Positions 1 through 9,049 are shown, numbered from the stretch's first letter. The stretch: 64,000 bases of DNA from JAGNZR01 sp051648365 (GCA_051648365.1 JBOFEZ010000094.1:29950-93949); one strand, 5' to 3'. Notes: generated by a model from the letters alone, not told the origin. Numbers and translations are program-made.

Positions 1-1
1 A

Positions 2-1390
2 AATAATAGTGAGGGTGATTTTTTAGAGGAATATTTTATAGGAAGCCGAAGCATGGGTGGACTTGTTCTTGCCATGACAGTTGTAGCTACCTATGTGGGA
101 GCCAGCTCTTTTATAGGAGGTCCTGGAGTAGCTTATAAATTGGGATTAGGATGGGTACTTTTGGCATGTATTCAGACTCCAACAGCTTTTCTTACTCTAG
201 GAGTGTTGGGTAAAAAAATGGCCATCATTTCTAGAAGAATAAACGGAGTTACTATTTCAGACTATCTCCGTGCAAGATATGATAATGAACTAGTGGTGAT
301 ATTCGGTTCTGTAGCCATGGTTTTTTTCTTTATAGGTGCTGTAGTTGTTCAGTTCATAGGTGGAGCCAGACTTTTTGAAAGTGTAACAGGATTGCCATAT
401 ATAGCAGGTCTAATAATTTTTGCATTAGTAGTTGTAGCCTATACAACCATTGGAGGGTTTCGTGCTGTGACTCTTACAGATGCTATTCAAGGAATTATAA
501 TGCTGGTGGCTACAGGAATCCTTTTTATCTCCCTTCTGAACAAAGGGGGAGGAATGGGAAATATAATGAAGACTATCTATGATATAGATCCCAATCTTCT
601 GACACCTAGTGCAGGTGGACAGATATCTAAGCCGTTTATACTTTCGTTCTGGATGTTGGTAGGAGTAGCGGTTCTAGGACTTCCTCCGACAGTTGTGAGA
701 TGTATGGGGTTCAGGGACACCAAAGCCATGCATAACGGAATGATACTGGGGACGTCTGTGGTAGGTGTACTTATGTTAGGAATGCATCTGGTGGGATTTA
801 TGGGGATAGCTATAGATCCCACTATAGAGATAGGAGATAAAGCTATTCCGATTTTAGCTATGAATAATCTCCATCCTATAATAGCTGGAGTATTTATAGC
901 TGGTCCACTGGCTGCAATAATGTCTACGATAGATTCGCTACTTATCTTAAGCTCTGCAACAATAATAAAGGATTTTTATATAAGATATATTCTTAAGGGG
1001 AGAGAGATTTCAGAAAAAAAAATAAAGATGGTTTCCCAAATGATATCTTTAACTCTTGGAGTAACAGTATTTTTTCTAGCATTAAACCCTCCAAAACTTC
1101 TTGTTATGCTCAATTTGATGTTTTTGGCTGGTCAGGAAGCAATATTCTTCTGTCCTATAATATTCGGGTTATACTGGAGAAAAGCAAATGCTACAGGAGC
1201 ACTATCGGCGATGCTTGTGGGACTTGGTTCCTACCTTTTTCTTTTTCTCAATAATATAAAAATATTTGGAACCCACCAGATAGTTCCAGTTATATTTTTT
1301 GCGATAATAGCTTTTGTTGTAGGATCTCTTTTGGGAAAACCCACACCTGAAGATAAATTAAAAATATTTTTTGAAGATGAGAATAATTAA
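2..1390 (+). CDS. panF: Sodium/pantothenate symporter, 5' end outside the window
   Basis: Sodium:solute symporter family protein that would import pantothenate with sodium across the inner membrane. The first internal ATG is at 53, but the frame is open back to base 2 and encodes FLEEYFIGSRSMGG just before it, which matches the conserved start of the PanF core (FLxEYFLGSRSMGG). The true start therefore lies before the window. Visible features are the ASSFIGGPG motif, VQFIGGARL and about eleven hydrophobic segments. It is followed by a GDT1-family gene after 12 bases, so the two are probably cotranscribed. Family assignment is firm; substrate rests on PanF-specific motifs. Confidence 0.88.
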   Translation, partial: NNSEGDFLEEYFIGSRSMGGLVLAMTVVATYVGASSFIGGPGVAYKLGLGWVLLACIQTPTAFLTLGVLGKKMAIISRRINGVTISDYLRARYDNELVVIFGSVAMVFFFIGAVVVQFIGGARLFESVTGLPYIAGLIIFALVVVAYTTIGGFRAVTLTDAIQGIIMLVATGILFISLLNKGGGMGNIMKTIYDIDPNLLTPSAGGQISKPFILSFWMLVGVAVLGLPPTVVRCMGFRDTKAMHNGMILGTSVVGVLMLGMHLVGFMGIAIDPTIEIGDKAIPILAMNNLHPIIAGVFIAGPLAAIMSTIDSLLILSSATIIKDFYIRYILKGREISEKKIKMVSQMISLTLGVTVFFLALNPPKLLVMLNLMFLAGQEAIFFCPIIFGLYWRKANATGALSAMLVGLGSYLFLFLNNIKIFGTHQIVPVIFFAIIAFVVGSLLGKPTPEDKLKIFFEDENN

Positions 1391-1402
1391 TTAGGAGGAA
1401 AT

Positions 1403-2425
1403 ATGTTTCAAGATTACTTGAGAGCTTTGTCTCTAATACTTTTTGCTGAAATGGGAGACAAAACTCAGATAATAGCTATGACTTTTGCCATGAGATATGC
1501 TATGAGGGATATACTTGCAGGAGTGGCTCTGGGCGCTGGTTTTAATCATGCAATAGCTATAGTTTTAGGAACTTTACTTACAAAATTTATAAATGTAGAT
1601 TTTTTACAGTTAGTAGCAGGAATGGTATTTATAGTTTTTGCCATGCTTTCCTTGAATATAGAAGAAGATGATGAAGATGAAGAAAAAAATAGGCAGATGA
1701 GTCCTATTCTTACTGTGGCTTTTGCTTTTTTTATGGGAGAGTTAGGGGATAAAACCCAAATTTCAGCTCTCACTCTTTCTCTAGATAGTAATCATCCTCT
1801 TTTTATACTCCTAGGAACAACTTCAGGAATGATTCTTACAAGTCTTTTGGGAATAATAATAGGAAGTAAATTGGGAAAAAAAATACCGGAGTTTCATTTG
1901 AAGGTGGCAGCTTTTATGATATTTCTTATTTTCGGATTGGAAAAATTTATTAATTCTCCATATCTTACATACTTCGGAAAAGGAATAGGATATGCAGGGA
2001 TTATATCTGTAGTTCTTTTTGGTTTAACAAGGTTTTATAAATTTTATCAGTTTGAAAAATCTGAACCTAAAACTTCTCTAAGAACTCATGCAGAGGAGCT
2101 TTATAAGATTAAGCACACAATCTCTAAAACTCTTCATGAAATGTGTCTCAATGACAATGCTTGTAAGGACTGTGTGGGAGAAGGGTGTATTGTTAACTAT
2201 ATGAAAAAAATTACAGAAGAAGCTATCAACAGCAGCCAACCGTTGAAAGAAACTGATCTTTCAGAGGTATCCCATATGGTGGTGGATAACACTCATGAAA
2301 AGTCGAATGCTCAAGAAATTTTGGAAGAGATAGAACTTTATCTAGAAAAATTTCCCTCTGAAAAAAATAACATCTATATTCAAGAGATAAAAAAAACTTC
2401 TGAAAAAATAATTTCAGATGACTAA
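1403..2425 (+). CDS. GDT1/UPF0016 family cation transporter with Cys-rich tail
   Basis: Integral membrane protein of the UPF0016 (GDT1/TMEM165/MneA) family, known for Mn2+ or Ca2+ export. The two diagnostic E-x-G-D-K-T motifs are present (EMGDKTQ near residue 16 and ELGDKTQ near residue 114), each in a three-helix repeat, with an acidic linker EEDDEDEE between them. After the last helix (about residue 215) comes a soluble tail of about 125 residues containing C248-x5-C254-x2-C257-x4-C262, which is not part of the usual family core. AGGAGG precedes the ATG. Function is from family knowledge; the role of the tail is unknown. Confidence 0.85.
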   Translation: MFQDYLRALSLILFAEMGDKTQIIAMTFAMRYAMRDILAGVALGAGFNHAIAIVLGTLLTKFINVDFLQLVAGMVFIVFAMLSLNIEEDDEDEEKNRQMSPILTVAFAFFMGELGDKTQISALTLSLDSNHPLFILLGTTSGMILTSLLGIIIGSKLGKKIPEFHLKVAAFMIFLIFGLEKFINSPYLTYFGKGIGYAGIISVVLFGLTRFYKFYQFEKSEPKTSLRTHAEELYKIKHTISKTLHEMCLNDNACKDCVGEGCIVNYMKKITEEAINSSQPLKETDLSEVSHMVVDNTHEKSNAQEILEEIELYLEKFPSEKNNIYIQEIKKTSEKIISDD

Positions 2426-2429
2426 TCTC

Positions 2430-2458
2430 TTGAATTTAAGAACAAATCATGGTATTAT
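2430..2458 (+). promoter_or_regulatory. Promoter of tRNA-Arg
   Basis: TTGAAT at 2430-2435 and TATTAT at 2453-2458 are 17 bases apart; an overlapping TATAAT lies at 2456-2461. The tRNA begins 13 bases after the first -10 box. Confidence 0.55.
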
Positions 2459-2470
2459 AATAAATGGATC

Positions 2471-2547
2471 GGCTTCTTAGCTCAATTGGATAGAGCATCT
2501 GACTTCGGATCAGAGGGTTATGGGTTCGAACCCTGTAGGGGCCGCCA
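2471..2547 (+). tRNA. tRNA-Arg (anticodon UCG)
   Basis: A 77-base tRNA with encoded CCA. The acceptor stem GGCTTCT pairs with AGGGGCC (two G-U pairs). The anticodon stem TCTGA/TCAGA encloses loop CTTCGGA with T33 and anticodon TCG at 2505-2507, which reads CGA. The T arm has loop TTCGAAC and a 5-bp stem ATGGG/CCTGT. It stands alone between its own promoter and terminator. Confidence 0.95.
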
Positions 2548-2564
2548 TTAGAAGAATTTAATTT

Positions 2565-2592
2565 CGTCATCGAATTGATGGCGATTTTTTTT
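2565..2592 (+). terminator. Rho-independent terminator after tRNA-Arg
   Basis: Stem CGTCATC / GATGGCG (7 bp with one G-U pair), loop GAATT, followed by a run of eight or more T. Confidence 0.8.
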
Positions 2593-2634
2593 ATTTTTAG
2601 AGTATATGAATTTAAAATTCACTGATTAATAGTG

Positions 2635-2663
2635 TTGACAAATAAAAATTTCTAGTATATCTT
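2635..2663 (+). promoter_or_regulatory. Promoter of the PTS gene
   Basis: TTGACA at 2635 and TATCTT at 2658 with a 17-base spacer, about 55 bases before the start codon. Confidence 0.7.
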
Positions 2664-2716
2664 ATTTGTAGTATAAGGTTTTTTTAGAACAAATTATAAT
2701 TAAATTGGGGGAAAAA

Positions 2717-4111
2717 ATGGATTTGAATACTATTGCAAAAGAAATTGTAGCACATCTAGGTGGATCAGAAAATCTGGCTGTTGTTGCCTGTTGCATGACA
2801 AGACTTAGAATCACTGTAAAGGATAGATCTCTAGTGAATATAGAGGGACTAGCTAAAGGCAATGGAGTAATGAAAGTTATTGAAGAAGAAACAATTCAGA
2901 TTGTTGTAGGCCCAGGAAGAAGTAGAAAACTTATGGACATCATCAATGGAAATTATTCGATAAAAGAAAATGTAGCTACGGATTGGGAAGAAAATAAAAA
3001 AGAGATTAAAAGTAAACAGGAAAAATCTAAATTCAAAGATATTTTAAGAATGATAGCAAATATATTTGTTCCGCTGATACCTGCAATTATAGCGGCGGGT
3101 CTTCTTAACGGAATTTCAGGTTACTTTATAAATGTATATAAGATGGGAGGAATCGCAACTCCATTATGGATAACGTTTATGCAGACTTTAGGAAGCGGAC
3201 TTTTTGCATATTTTGCAATTTATGTTGGTATTAATGCAGCTAAAGAATTTGGAGCTACTCCAGGACTTGGGGGAATTATAGGAGCTGTAACTATAAGTTC
3301 TAATATAAATATATTTTCTAAGGCATTGGGACTTTATAATGAAGCAGTACCATTGAATAGTATTCTTACAACTGGAAAAGGTGGAATTATAGGGGTTATT
3401 TTAGGTGTGGGAATCCTTGCCTGGATTGAAAAAAAAGTAAGAAAGATAATGCCAGATATGTTGGATACAATAATGACACCTTTTATATCTCTTACTATAG
3501 CAGGAGCTCTTACAATATTCATAATAATGCCTGTAGCAGGATATGTTTCTGATATTATTATCATGATGCTAAGTACACTTATTATGACACAGGGACCTAT
3601 GGCTGTAGTTTCAGGTTTTGTTCTTTCAGCTCTTTTCCTTCCTTTGGTTGTTGTAGGACTTCACCACGGACTTATACCATTTTATGTTGTTCAATTAGAA
3701 AAATTTGGTAGCATAGCTCTTTATCCGATTCTTGCCATGGCAGGAGCCGGACAAGTTGGAGCAGCGATTGCTCTTTATATAAAAGCTAAAGATGACTATA
3801 AGCTGAGAGATATAATAAGGGGAGCACTTCCAGTTGGTATTCTTGGAGTTGGAGAACCACTTATTTATGGAGTTACCATGCCTCTTGGAAAACCTTTTGT
3901 TACTGCGGCTATAGGCGGAGGATTAGGAGGAGCTTTTTGTGCCCTGACTGGAGTAGCCTCAGTAGCTTTTGGCCCTTCAGGAATAACAGCTATTCCACTT
4001 ATTGTTCCTGGAAAAATAATGTTTTATGTAATAGGATTATTTATATCTTATGTAGCTGGATTTATAATTACGTGGTTTTTTGGAATCCCCAAAGAATTTA
4101 CAATAGAATAA
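2717..4111 (+). CDS. PTS sugar transporter, EIIBC (glucose/sucrose/MurNAc superfamily)
   Basis: Membrane permease of the phosphotransferase system that imports and phosphorylates a sugar. The start is the ATG at 2717 after GGGGG; an in-frame TTG at 2705 lies upstream of the ribosome site. Residues 1-80 form an EIIB domain with phospho-cysteine motif CCMTRLRITVKD, followed by a linker to about residue 110 and an EIIC domain with about ten helices and the GEPLIYGV motif. There is no EIIA domain, so phosphate must come from another protein. The EIIB sequence resembles MurP (N-acetylmuramic acid) more than glucose EIIB, but no murQ lies nearby, so the sugar is uncertain. Confidence 0.85.
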   Translation: MDLNTIAKEIVAHLGGSENLAVVACCMTRLRITVKDRSLVNIEGLAKGNGVMKVIEEETIQIVVGPGRSRKLMDIINGNYSIKENVATDWEENKKEIKSKQEKSKFKDILRMIANIFVPLIPAIIAAGLLNGISGYFINVYKMGGIATPLWITFMQTLGSGLFAYFAIYVGINAAKEFGATPGLGGIIGAVTISSNINIFSKALGLYNEAVPLNSILTTGKGGIIGVILGVGILAWIEKKVRKIMPDMLDTIMTPFISLTIAGALTIFIIMPVAGYVSDIIIMMLSTLIMTQGPMAVVSGFVLSALFLPLVVVGLHHGLIPFYVVQLEKFGSIALYPILAMAGAGQVGAAIALYIKAKDDYKLRDIIRGALPVGILGVGEPLIYGVTMPLGKPFVTAAIGGGLGGAFCALTGVASVAFGPSGITAIPLIVPGKIMFYVIGLFISYVAGFIITWFFGIPKEFTIE

Positions 4112-4117
4112 AAAAAA

Positions 4118-4146
4118 TGCCGGATAACCTATCCGGCAATTTTTTT
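4118..4146 (+). terminator. Rho-independent terminator after the PTS gene
   Basis: Perfect 9-bp stem TGCCGGATA / TATCCGGCA with a 3-base loop, followed by eight T. Confidence 0.92.
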
Positions 4147-4174
4147 TAGACAAAGTGACTCCCACCCCTTGTAG

Positions 4175-4276
4175 GGTGATCCACTCCGGAGCCCTATGAT
4201 TGCAGGAGTAGCCATGAGTATCAGCTCAGTTCCAGTAATCAGTAATGGCATGAGGTTGAAAAAGTTTAAAAAATAA
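4175..4276 (+). pseudogene. Relic of a CopA-type copper P-type ATPase (C-terminus only)
   Basis: After a stop codon at 4172-4174, the frame encodes GDPLRSPMIAGVAMSIS and then SVPVISNGMRLKKFKK before a TAA. This matches the last helix and tail of CopA-family ATPases (consensus GPLLNPMIAGAAMSFSSV followed by a NALRLK motif). Nothing else of the roughly 750-residue protein remains; the PTS terminator lies only 28 bases upstream. It is best read as the end of a gene whose body was deleted. Similarity is from recalled family sequences, not a search. Confidence 0.7.
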
Positions 4277-4328
4277 AGTATACTATTTTAATGGAAATAA
4301 AAATCAAAGAAGGAAGTGAACGATAGTT

Positions 4329-4901
4329 ATGCTGAAAAATAGTAACTTAAATGATATTTTAGAATTTAATAGAAATTTTGTTAAAAATGAAGAATATAAA
4401 AAATACGATACGACAAAGCATCCAGATAGAAAAATGGTAATTGTTTCTTGCATGGATACTAGACTCACCGAGCTTTTACCACAGGCCATGTCAATAAAGA
4501 ACGGAGATGCCAAAATCATAAAAAATGCAGGAGGAGTTATAGTACATCCTTTTGGAAGTGCCATGAGAAGTATACTTGTTTCTATTTACGAATTCGATGT
4601 AAATGAAATCTATATTGTTGCCCATGAGGAATGTGGAATGTGCAACTTGGATACAGAGGACATAGTAGAAAAAATGAAGAAAAAGGGAATATCAGATGAA
4701 ATGATAAATACACTTTATAATTCTGGAATAGATGTCAAAGAATGGTTGCACGGATTTTCATGTATTGAAGAATCTTTGAAAAAAAGTGTGGCAATAGTAA
4801 AAAATCACCCTCTTCTTCCTAAAAATATAGCTGTCCATGCACTGATAATAAATCCGACAACAGGAGAATTACAGCTCGTAGAAGACGGTAGTAAGAATTA
4901 A
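4329..4901 (+). CDS. Beta-class carbonic anhydrase-like protein
   Basis: Cytoplasmic zinc enzyme expected to interconvert CO2 and bicarbonate. The zinc-site motifs of the beta class are visible: VSCMDTRL (Cys and the Asp-Arg dyad) near residue 40 and AHEECGM (His and Cys) near residue 98, with KNAGG between them. At 190 residues it fits the shorter YvdA-like group. GGAAG lies 12 bases before the ATG, slightly far. The group includes members of unproven activity, so carbonic anhydrase is a family-level call. Confidence 0.82.
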   Translation: MLKNSNLNDILEFNRNFVKNEEYKKYDTTKHPDRKMVIVSCMDTRLTELLPQAMSIKNGDAKIIKNAGGVIVHPFGSAMRSILVSIYEFDVNEIYIVAHEECGMCNLDTEDIVEKMKKKGISDEMINTLYNSGIDVKEWLHGFSCIEESLKKSVAIVKNHPLLPKNIAVHALIINPTTGELQLVEDGSKN

Positions 4902-4928
4902 GCTTTAAAATGTATATATTAATTCGTT

Positions 4929-4968
4929 AAAAAGGGAGCTTCCACAATAACAGGAACTCCCTTTTTTG
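4929..4968. terminator. Bidirectional terminator between convergent genes
   Basis: AAAAGGGAG ... CTCCCTTTTTT arms, extended by TTCC/GGAA around a 9-base loop. T runs occur on both strands, serving the carbonic anhydrase gene and the nitroreductase gene, whose stop codon is at 4970. Confidence 0.75.
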
Positions 4969-4969
4969 T

Positions 4970-5578
4970 TTATTTTTTCACGAAAAATCTCGTTTCTATA
5001 GGTTGGAAATCTTTTTCTCCAGGCTGAGCAGTAGGTTTTCCGAAAGGCATCTGGGCTATAAGTTTCCATGAAATAGGAAAGTCCCAATTTTTCTTAACTT
5101 CTTCTTCAATAAGCTCATTATAATGCTGCAAAGATGCTCCCATTCCTTCAAGTTCCAAAGCTGTCCAAGTTGCAAACTGGTGCATAGCACTAGTATGGTG
5201 TGACCAGGTTGGAAAGTTAGCACTGTAAAGAGGGAACATCTCCTGAAAAGATTTTACAACATCCATATCCTCAAAGAAAAGGACGGTTCCATATCCGTTT
5301 TTAAAAGAATTTATTTTAGCTTCACTATCAGAAAAGTTTTCCGGCGGAACAATTTTTCTCAGAGCTTCTATTACGATATTCCATAATTTTTCATGTTCTC
5401 CTGGAAGCAGTAGACAAATTCTTGTACTTTGGGAATTGAAGGCGGAAGGGGTGTTTCTGATTATTTTCCCGAGAATATTCTGGAGATTCTCATCCGTTGT
5501 TGTACTCTCCTTACCTATATTATAATATGTTCTTCTTTTTTCAGCTAAATTTAAAAAATCTACTGTTTCTTTTTTCAT
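4970..5578 (-). CDS. Frm2/CinD-like nitroreductase
   Basis: FMN-dependent NAD(P)H oxidoreductase of the small single-domain nitroreductase subgroup that includes yeast Frm2/Hbn1 and Lactococcus CinD. The pattern RRTYYNIGKES near the N-terminus, NTPSAFNSQSTRI for FMN binding and the tail PFGKP support this. The start at 5578 is chosen because GGAGGT lies directly upstream; an earlier in-frame ATG at 5593 would place that site inside the coding region. An inverted repeat upstream suggests repressor control. The substrate is not predictable. Confidence 0.82.
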   Translation of the reverse strand: MKKETVDFLNLAEKRRTYYNIGKESTTTDENLQNILGKIIRNTPSAFNSQSTRICLLLPGEHEKLWNIVIEALRKIVPPENFSDSEAKINSFKNGYGTVLFFEDMDVVKSFQEMFPLYSANFPTWSHHTSAMHQFATWTALELEGMGASLQHYNELIEEEVKKNWDFPISWKLIAQMPFGKPTAQPGEKDFQPIETRFFVKK

Positions 5579-5626
5579 AACTTTAACCTCCATTTCAAAT
5601 AATTAAATTTCATCATATGAGTATAC

Positions 5627-5653
5627 TTTAAAAGGAGTATAACTTCCTTTAAA
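5627..5653. promoter_or_regulatory. Candidate operator upstream of the nitroreductase
   Basis: Inverted repeat TTTAAAAGGA (5627-5636) and TCCTTTAAA (5645-5653), one base unequal in its arms, flanking a minus-strand TATACT -10-like box. It lies about 50-75 bases upstream of the nitroreductase start. Palindrome seen; function inferred. Confidence 0.35.
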
Positions 5654-5708
5654 TGTTTTGTGGTAATAAGTAAAAAACTATTTTAATAAAGACAGATTGG
5701 AAAAGATA

Positions 5709-5717
5709 TGGTATAAT
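5709..5717 (+). promoter_or_regulatory. Extended -10 promoter of rlmN
   Basis: TG-G-TATAAT at 5709-5717, 30 bases before the rlmN start. No good -35 box is seen, as expected of an extended -10 promoter. Confidence 0.5.
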
Positions 5718-5747
5718 TTAAGGTAAACTCAGATTATGGAGGTAATT

Positions 5748-6800
5748 ATGGAAAATAAAATAAACTTACTTAACTTAACAAAGAATGAATTAGAGAAATT
5801 TGTGGTAGAAAATGGAATGAAAAAATTCTATGCAAAACAGATTTATCAGTGGTTACATCAGAAAATGGCAAGAGATATCAACGAGATGACGAATATATCT
5901 TTAAAGGACAGAGAGAAACTTTCAGAGACATCATACATCCCTCTTCTTAATCTTGTAAAATATCAGGAGTCTAAAATAGACCGTACAGAAAAATTTCTAT
6001 TCCAATTAGAAGATGGAAACAGTATAGAAACTGTTCTTATCAAATCTAAAGATAGAAATACTTTATGTATCTCTTCACAGGTTGGATGTGCTGTGAACTG
6101 TGATTTCTGTGCAACAGCTATAAATGGATTTGCAAGAAATCTAAATCTAAGTGAGATTCTGAATCAGGTATATACAGTAGAAAGAAGACTTCTAAAAAAA
6201 GGAGAACATCTGACTAATATAGTTTATATGGGGATGGGAGAACCTCTTCTTAACCTTGAGAATTTAATAAAATCTCTAGAAACATTCTCTGACGAATCTG
6301 GAATCAACATTTCCAAGAGAAAGATAACAGTATCGACTGCAGGAATAGTTCCAGCTATTGAGAAACTTTTAGAGCGTAAAGTACATATAGAACTAGCTAT
6401 ATCTCTTCACAGTGCAATGAATGAAAAAAGAGACCTTATTATGCCGATAAATAAGGCATATCCTCTTGAGGATCTACACACAATACTTAAAGAATATCAA
6501 AGACAGACAAAAAGAAGAATAACTTTTGAATATATCCTTCTGAATAATGTCAATGCATCAGATGCGGATGCGAATGCACTGGCTGATTTTGTTCATGATT
6601 TTGACCATATTGTGAATATCATTCCTTACAATCCAGTAGAAGGAAAACCTTATGAAAGACCACTGGATAAGAAAATAGAGAAATTTGTAAGTGTTCTGGA
6701 AGATATCAGAAAGGTAAACGTATTTGTAAGAAGAGAAAAAGGAACAGATATTGACGGTGCTTGTGGACAACTTAGAAGAAAAACAGAAAAGTTAAAGTAA
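5748..6800 (+). CDS. rlmN: Dual-specificity 23S rRNA A2503 / tRNA A37 C2-methyltransferase
   Basis: Radical SAM enzyme that methylates C2 of A2503 in 23S rRNA and of A37 in some tRNAs. The start at 5748 follows GGAGGT; the in-frame ATG at 5736 precedes that site. The Fe-S motif C114-x3-C118-x2-C121 lies in GCAVNCDFCATA, GMGEP follows near residue 163, and the methylated cysteine C339 is in DGACGQL. The length of 350 residues is normal. It is followed after 20 bases by a penicillin-binding protein gene. Confidence 0.96.
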   Translation: MENKINLLNLTKNELEKFVVENGMKKFYAKQIYQWLHQKMARDINEMTNISLKDREKLSETSYIPLLNLVKYQESKIDRTEKFLFQLEDGNSIETVLIKSKDRNTLCISSQVGCAVNCDFCATAINGFARNLNLSEILNQVYTVERRLLKKGEHLTNIVYMGMGEPLLNLENLIKSLETFSDESGINISKRKITVSTAGIVPAIEKLLERKVHIELAISLHSAMNEKRDLIMPINKAYPLEDLHTILKEYQRQTKRRITFEYILLNNVNASDADANALADFVHDFDHIVNIIPYNPVEGKPYERPLDKKIEKFVSVLEDIRKVNVFVRREKGTDIDGACGQLRRKTEKLK

Positions 6801-6820
6801 AATTATTTATAGGGGTAAAG

Positions 6821-8998
6821 ATGAAAAAAATAGTTGTGAGAATTTTAATGGGAATTTTTGCTCTTATTTTCCTTCTTGGAGCTGGAGCAGCTGTATGGGC
6901 AGGAACCTTTGTATATAAAAATTATAAAGAGCTTCCCAATATAGAGGAGCTTGTAACAAATTATACTCCCTCTGTACCCACTACAATTTTTGATAGAAAT
7001 GGAGTGCTTATTGATAGTATTTACAGAGAAAAAAGGGAACCTGTAAATTTAGAAGATATTTCTGAAAATCTTAAAAAAGCTGTAGTGTCTATAGAAGATA
7101 AAACTTTTTATAATCATTATGGTCTAAATATAAAGAGAAATATAGCTTCTGTAATTGCTAATATTTCAGCAGGAAGAGCTGTCCAAGGAGCCAGTACCAT
7201 AACTCAACAGTTGGCTAAAAATGCATTTCTTACCTCTGAGAAAAAACTTTCTAGAAAAGTAAAGGAAGCCCTCATCACTTTCGAGATAGAGAGCATATTT
7301 ACGAAGGATGAAATACTGGAAAAATATCTCAATGAGATAAATTTTGGGTCAGGTTCCTACGGAATAAAATCAGCAGCATACAGTTTCATGAGAAAAACCC
7401 CTGCTGAACTTAATCTGGCAGAGTCGGCAATGCTGGCAGGAATGCCTAACCGTCCCGAAAAATATAATCCTAGAAGAAATTTGAGCGAAGCTCTGAAAAG
7501 AGCCCACCTCATACTGGGAGAGATGCTGAAAGATGGTGTTATTACCAAAGCTGAACATCAGGAAGCCATAGGACATAAATTTATAGTTTCTAATGAAAAA
7601 ATAGATTTGAAAAAAATAGATAAAAAAATAACAACACTAATATATCCTAAGGAAGCTAGAACAGAATCCAGTGTTCCAGATTTTACAGATCTAGTCCATG
7701 AATTTTTAAGAAATGAAAAAAACAATGATGGGGAAAGAGTTTTTACTGATGAGATGATATATTCAGAAGGGTTGAAAGTCTATACCACAGTGGATATAGA
7801 AATTCAAAAAACTGCTAAGGAACTCTTCAGTAAAAGCCAGTTCTTAAATGCAAGACCTGGTTTACAGTATGGAATGGCAACTATAAACTCAGAAACAGGG
7901 GAAGTCATTGCTGTAATTGGAGGTAAAGATTATAAAATAGGAAACTTTAATCGTGCTGTAATGGCTAAGAGACAGTTAGGATCCTCTGCAAAACCTTTTC
8001 TTTATTTTACTGCACTTCAAAATGGAACAGAGATGAATGCTATCATAGATGATAATAAGGTAAAATATGGAAACTGGGAACCAAAGAATTATGGAGATAG
8101 ATATAATGGAAATATAACTCTGTTGGATGCTCTGGATAAATCTTTGAATATGGTATCTATAAAGCTTCTTGAAAAAGTTGGAGTTCCTGCTCTTAAAGAG
8201 ACTATAAAAAAATTTGGAACAGAATTTAAAATTCCTAATAATCTGACAGCTTCTCTAGGTACTTATGAAGGAACACCTTTAGAACTTTCACAGGCTTATG
8301 CAGTTTTTGCTAACGGAGGTTATTCTGTAAAACCTGTAATAGTGAAAACGGTTCAGAATAGATTTGGAAATCAAATTTACCACTCAGAAATCAAAAAACA
8401 GAAAGAATTTGATCCAGTAGATGTAAGTCTTATCACTTATATGTTAGAAAGTTCAGTGAAAAGTGGAACTTCCAAGAGAGCTGAAGTGAAAGATAAAAAT
8501 GGAGACAAGATATCTCAGGGGGGAAAAACAGGAACTACAAATCAGAATAGAACAGTTTGGTTTGCAGGAATAACTCCGAAGTATACAACGACCATATATT
8601 TAGGTTACGATGACAATAGAGAAATCAAAGAAAATCTTACTGGTGGAAATGGACCTGCCCCTATTTGGGGAGAATTTTATAAAAAATTGTTGGATAAAGG
8701 TCTTTATACACCGGAGAGATTCCAGTTTGTAGATGACAATATAAGAAGAGGAACACTGATAACACAAAATCTTAATTCTAAAAATGGACTTATTGCCACT
8801 TCAGGAGGAAGAGAATTCCTTGTTAGAAGCGGAAGAATATCTTTAGAGAGAGATACTAAATATTCCAATGGAATAGCGGGACTATTTTATCGTCCGGAAG
8901 TCAGTGTACCAATTTTAGGAGACGGAATTTCCAGTGAAAAACAGGAAGGTAGCCTTGAAAAAGAGAGCAACATCTTCAAAAGGTTGTTCGGTAATTAA
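6821..8998 (+). CDS. Class A penicillin-binding protein (PBP1A-like)
   Basis: Bifunctional peptidoglycan synthase of the inner membrane. Residues 8-30 form a membrane anchor. The GT51 glycosyltransferase domain carries EDKTFYNHYG (catalytic Glu about residue 92) and GASTITQQLAKN. The transpeptidase domain carries S388-x2-K391 (GSSAKPF), SLNMVS and K569-T-G. At 725 residues it lacks large extra domains. It is cotranscribed with rlmN and ends in a clear terminator. Which PBP1 paralogue it is cannot be settled from this window. Confidence 0.93.
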   Translation: MKKIVVRILMGIFALIFLLGAGAAVWAGTFVYKNYKELPNIEELVTNYTPSVPTTIFDRNGVLIDSIYREKREPVNLEDISENLKKAVVSIEDKTFYNHYGLNIKRNIASVIANISAGRAVQGASTITQQLAKNAFLTSEKKLSRKVKEALITFEIESIFTKDEILEKYLNEINFGSGSYGIKSAAYSFMRKTPAELNLAESAMLAGMPNRPEKYNPRRNLSEALKRAHLILGEMLKDGVITKAEHQEAIGHKFIVSNEKIDLKKIDKKITTLIYPKEARTESSVPDFTDLVHEFLRNEKNNDGERVFTDEMIYSEGLKVYTTVDIEIQKTAKELFSKSQFLNARPGLQYGMATINSETGEVIAVIGGKDYKIGNFNRAVMAKRQLGSSAKPFLYFTALQNGTEMNAIIDDNKVKYGNWEPKNYGDRYNGNITLLDALDKSLNMVSIKLLEKVGVPALKETIKKFGTEFKIPNNLTASLGTYEGTPLELSQAYAVFANGGYSVKPVIVKTVQNRFGNQIYHSEIKKQKEFDPVDVSLITYMLESSVKSGTSKRAEVKDKNGDKISQGGKTGTTNQNRTVWFAGITPKYTTTIYLGYDDNREIKENLTGGNGPAPIWGEFYKKLLDKGLYTPERFQFVDDNIRRGTLITQNLNSKNGLIATSGGREFLVRSGRISLERDTKYSNGIAGLFYRPEVSVPILGDGISSEKQEGSLEKESNIFKRLFGN

Positions 8999-9020
8999 AC
9001 TTTAAAAACTAATAAAAAAC

Positions 9021-9049
9021 AAAAACCACGTCATTTGATGTGGTTTTTT
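9021..9049 (+). terminator. Terminator of the rlmN-PBP operon
   Basis: Stem CCACGTCA / TGATGTGG (8 bp, one G-U) with a tight TT loop, preceded by AAAAA and followed by TTTTTT. Confidence 0.85.

Noticed and set aside
2471..2547. tRNA gene as an integration site for a genomic island
   Set aside because: No direct repeat of the tRNA 3' end, integrase or composition change is seen nearby.
2717..4111. Firm call as the N-acetylmuramic acid transporter MurP
   Set aside because: The EIIB region is similar, but no murQ or murR lies nearby and related sucrose and trehalose permeases are alike.
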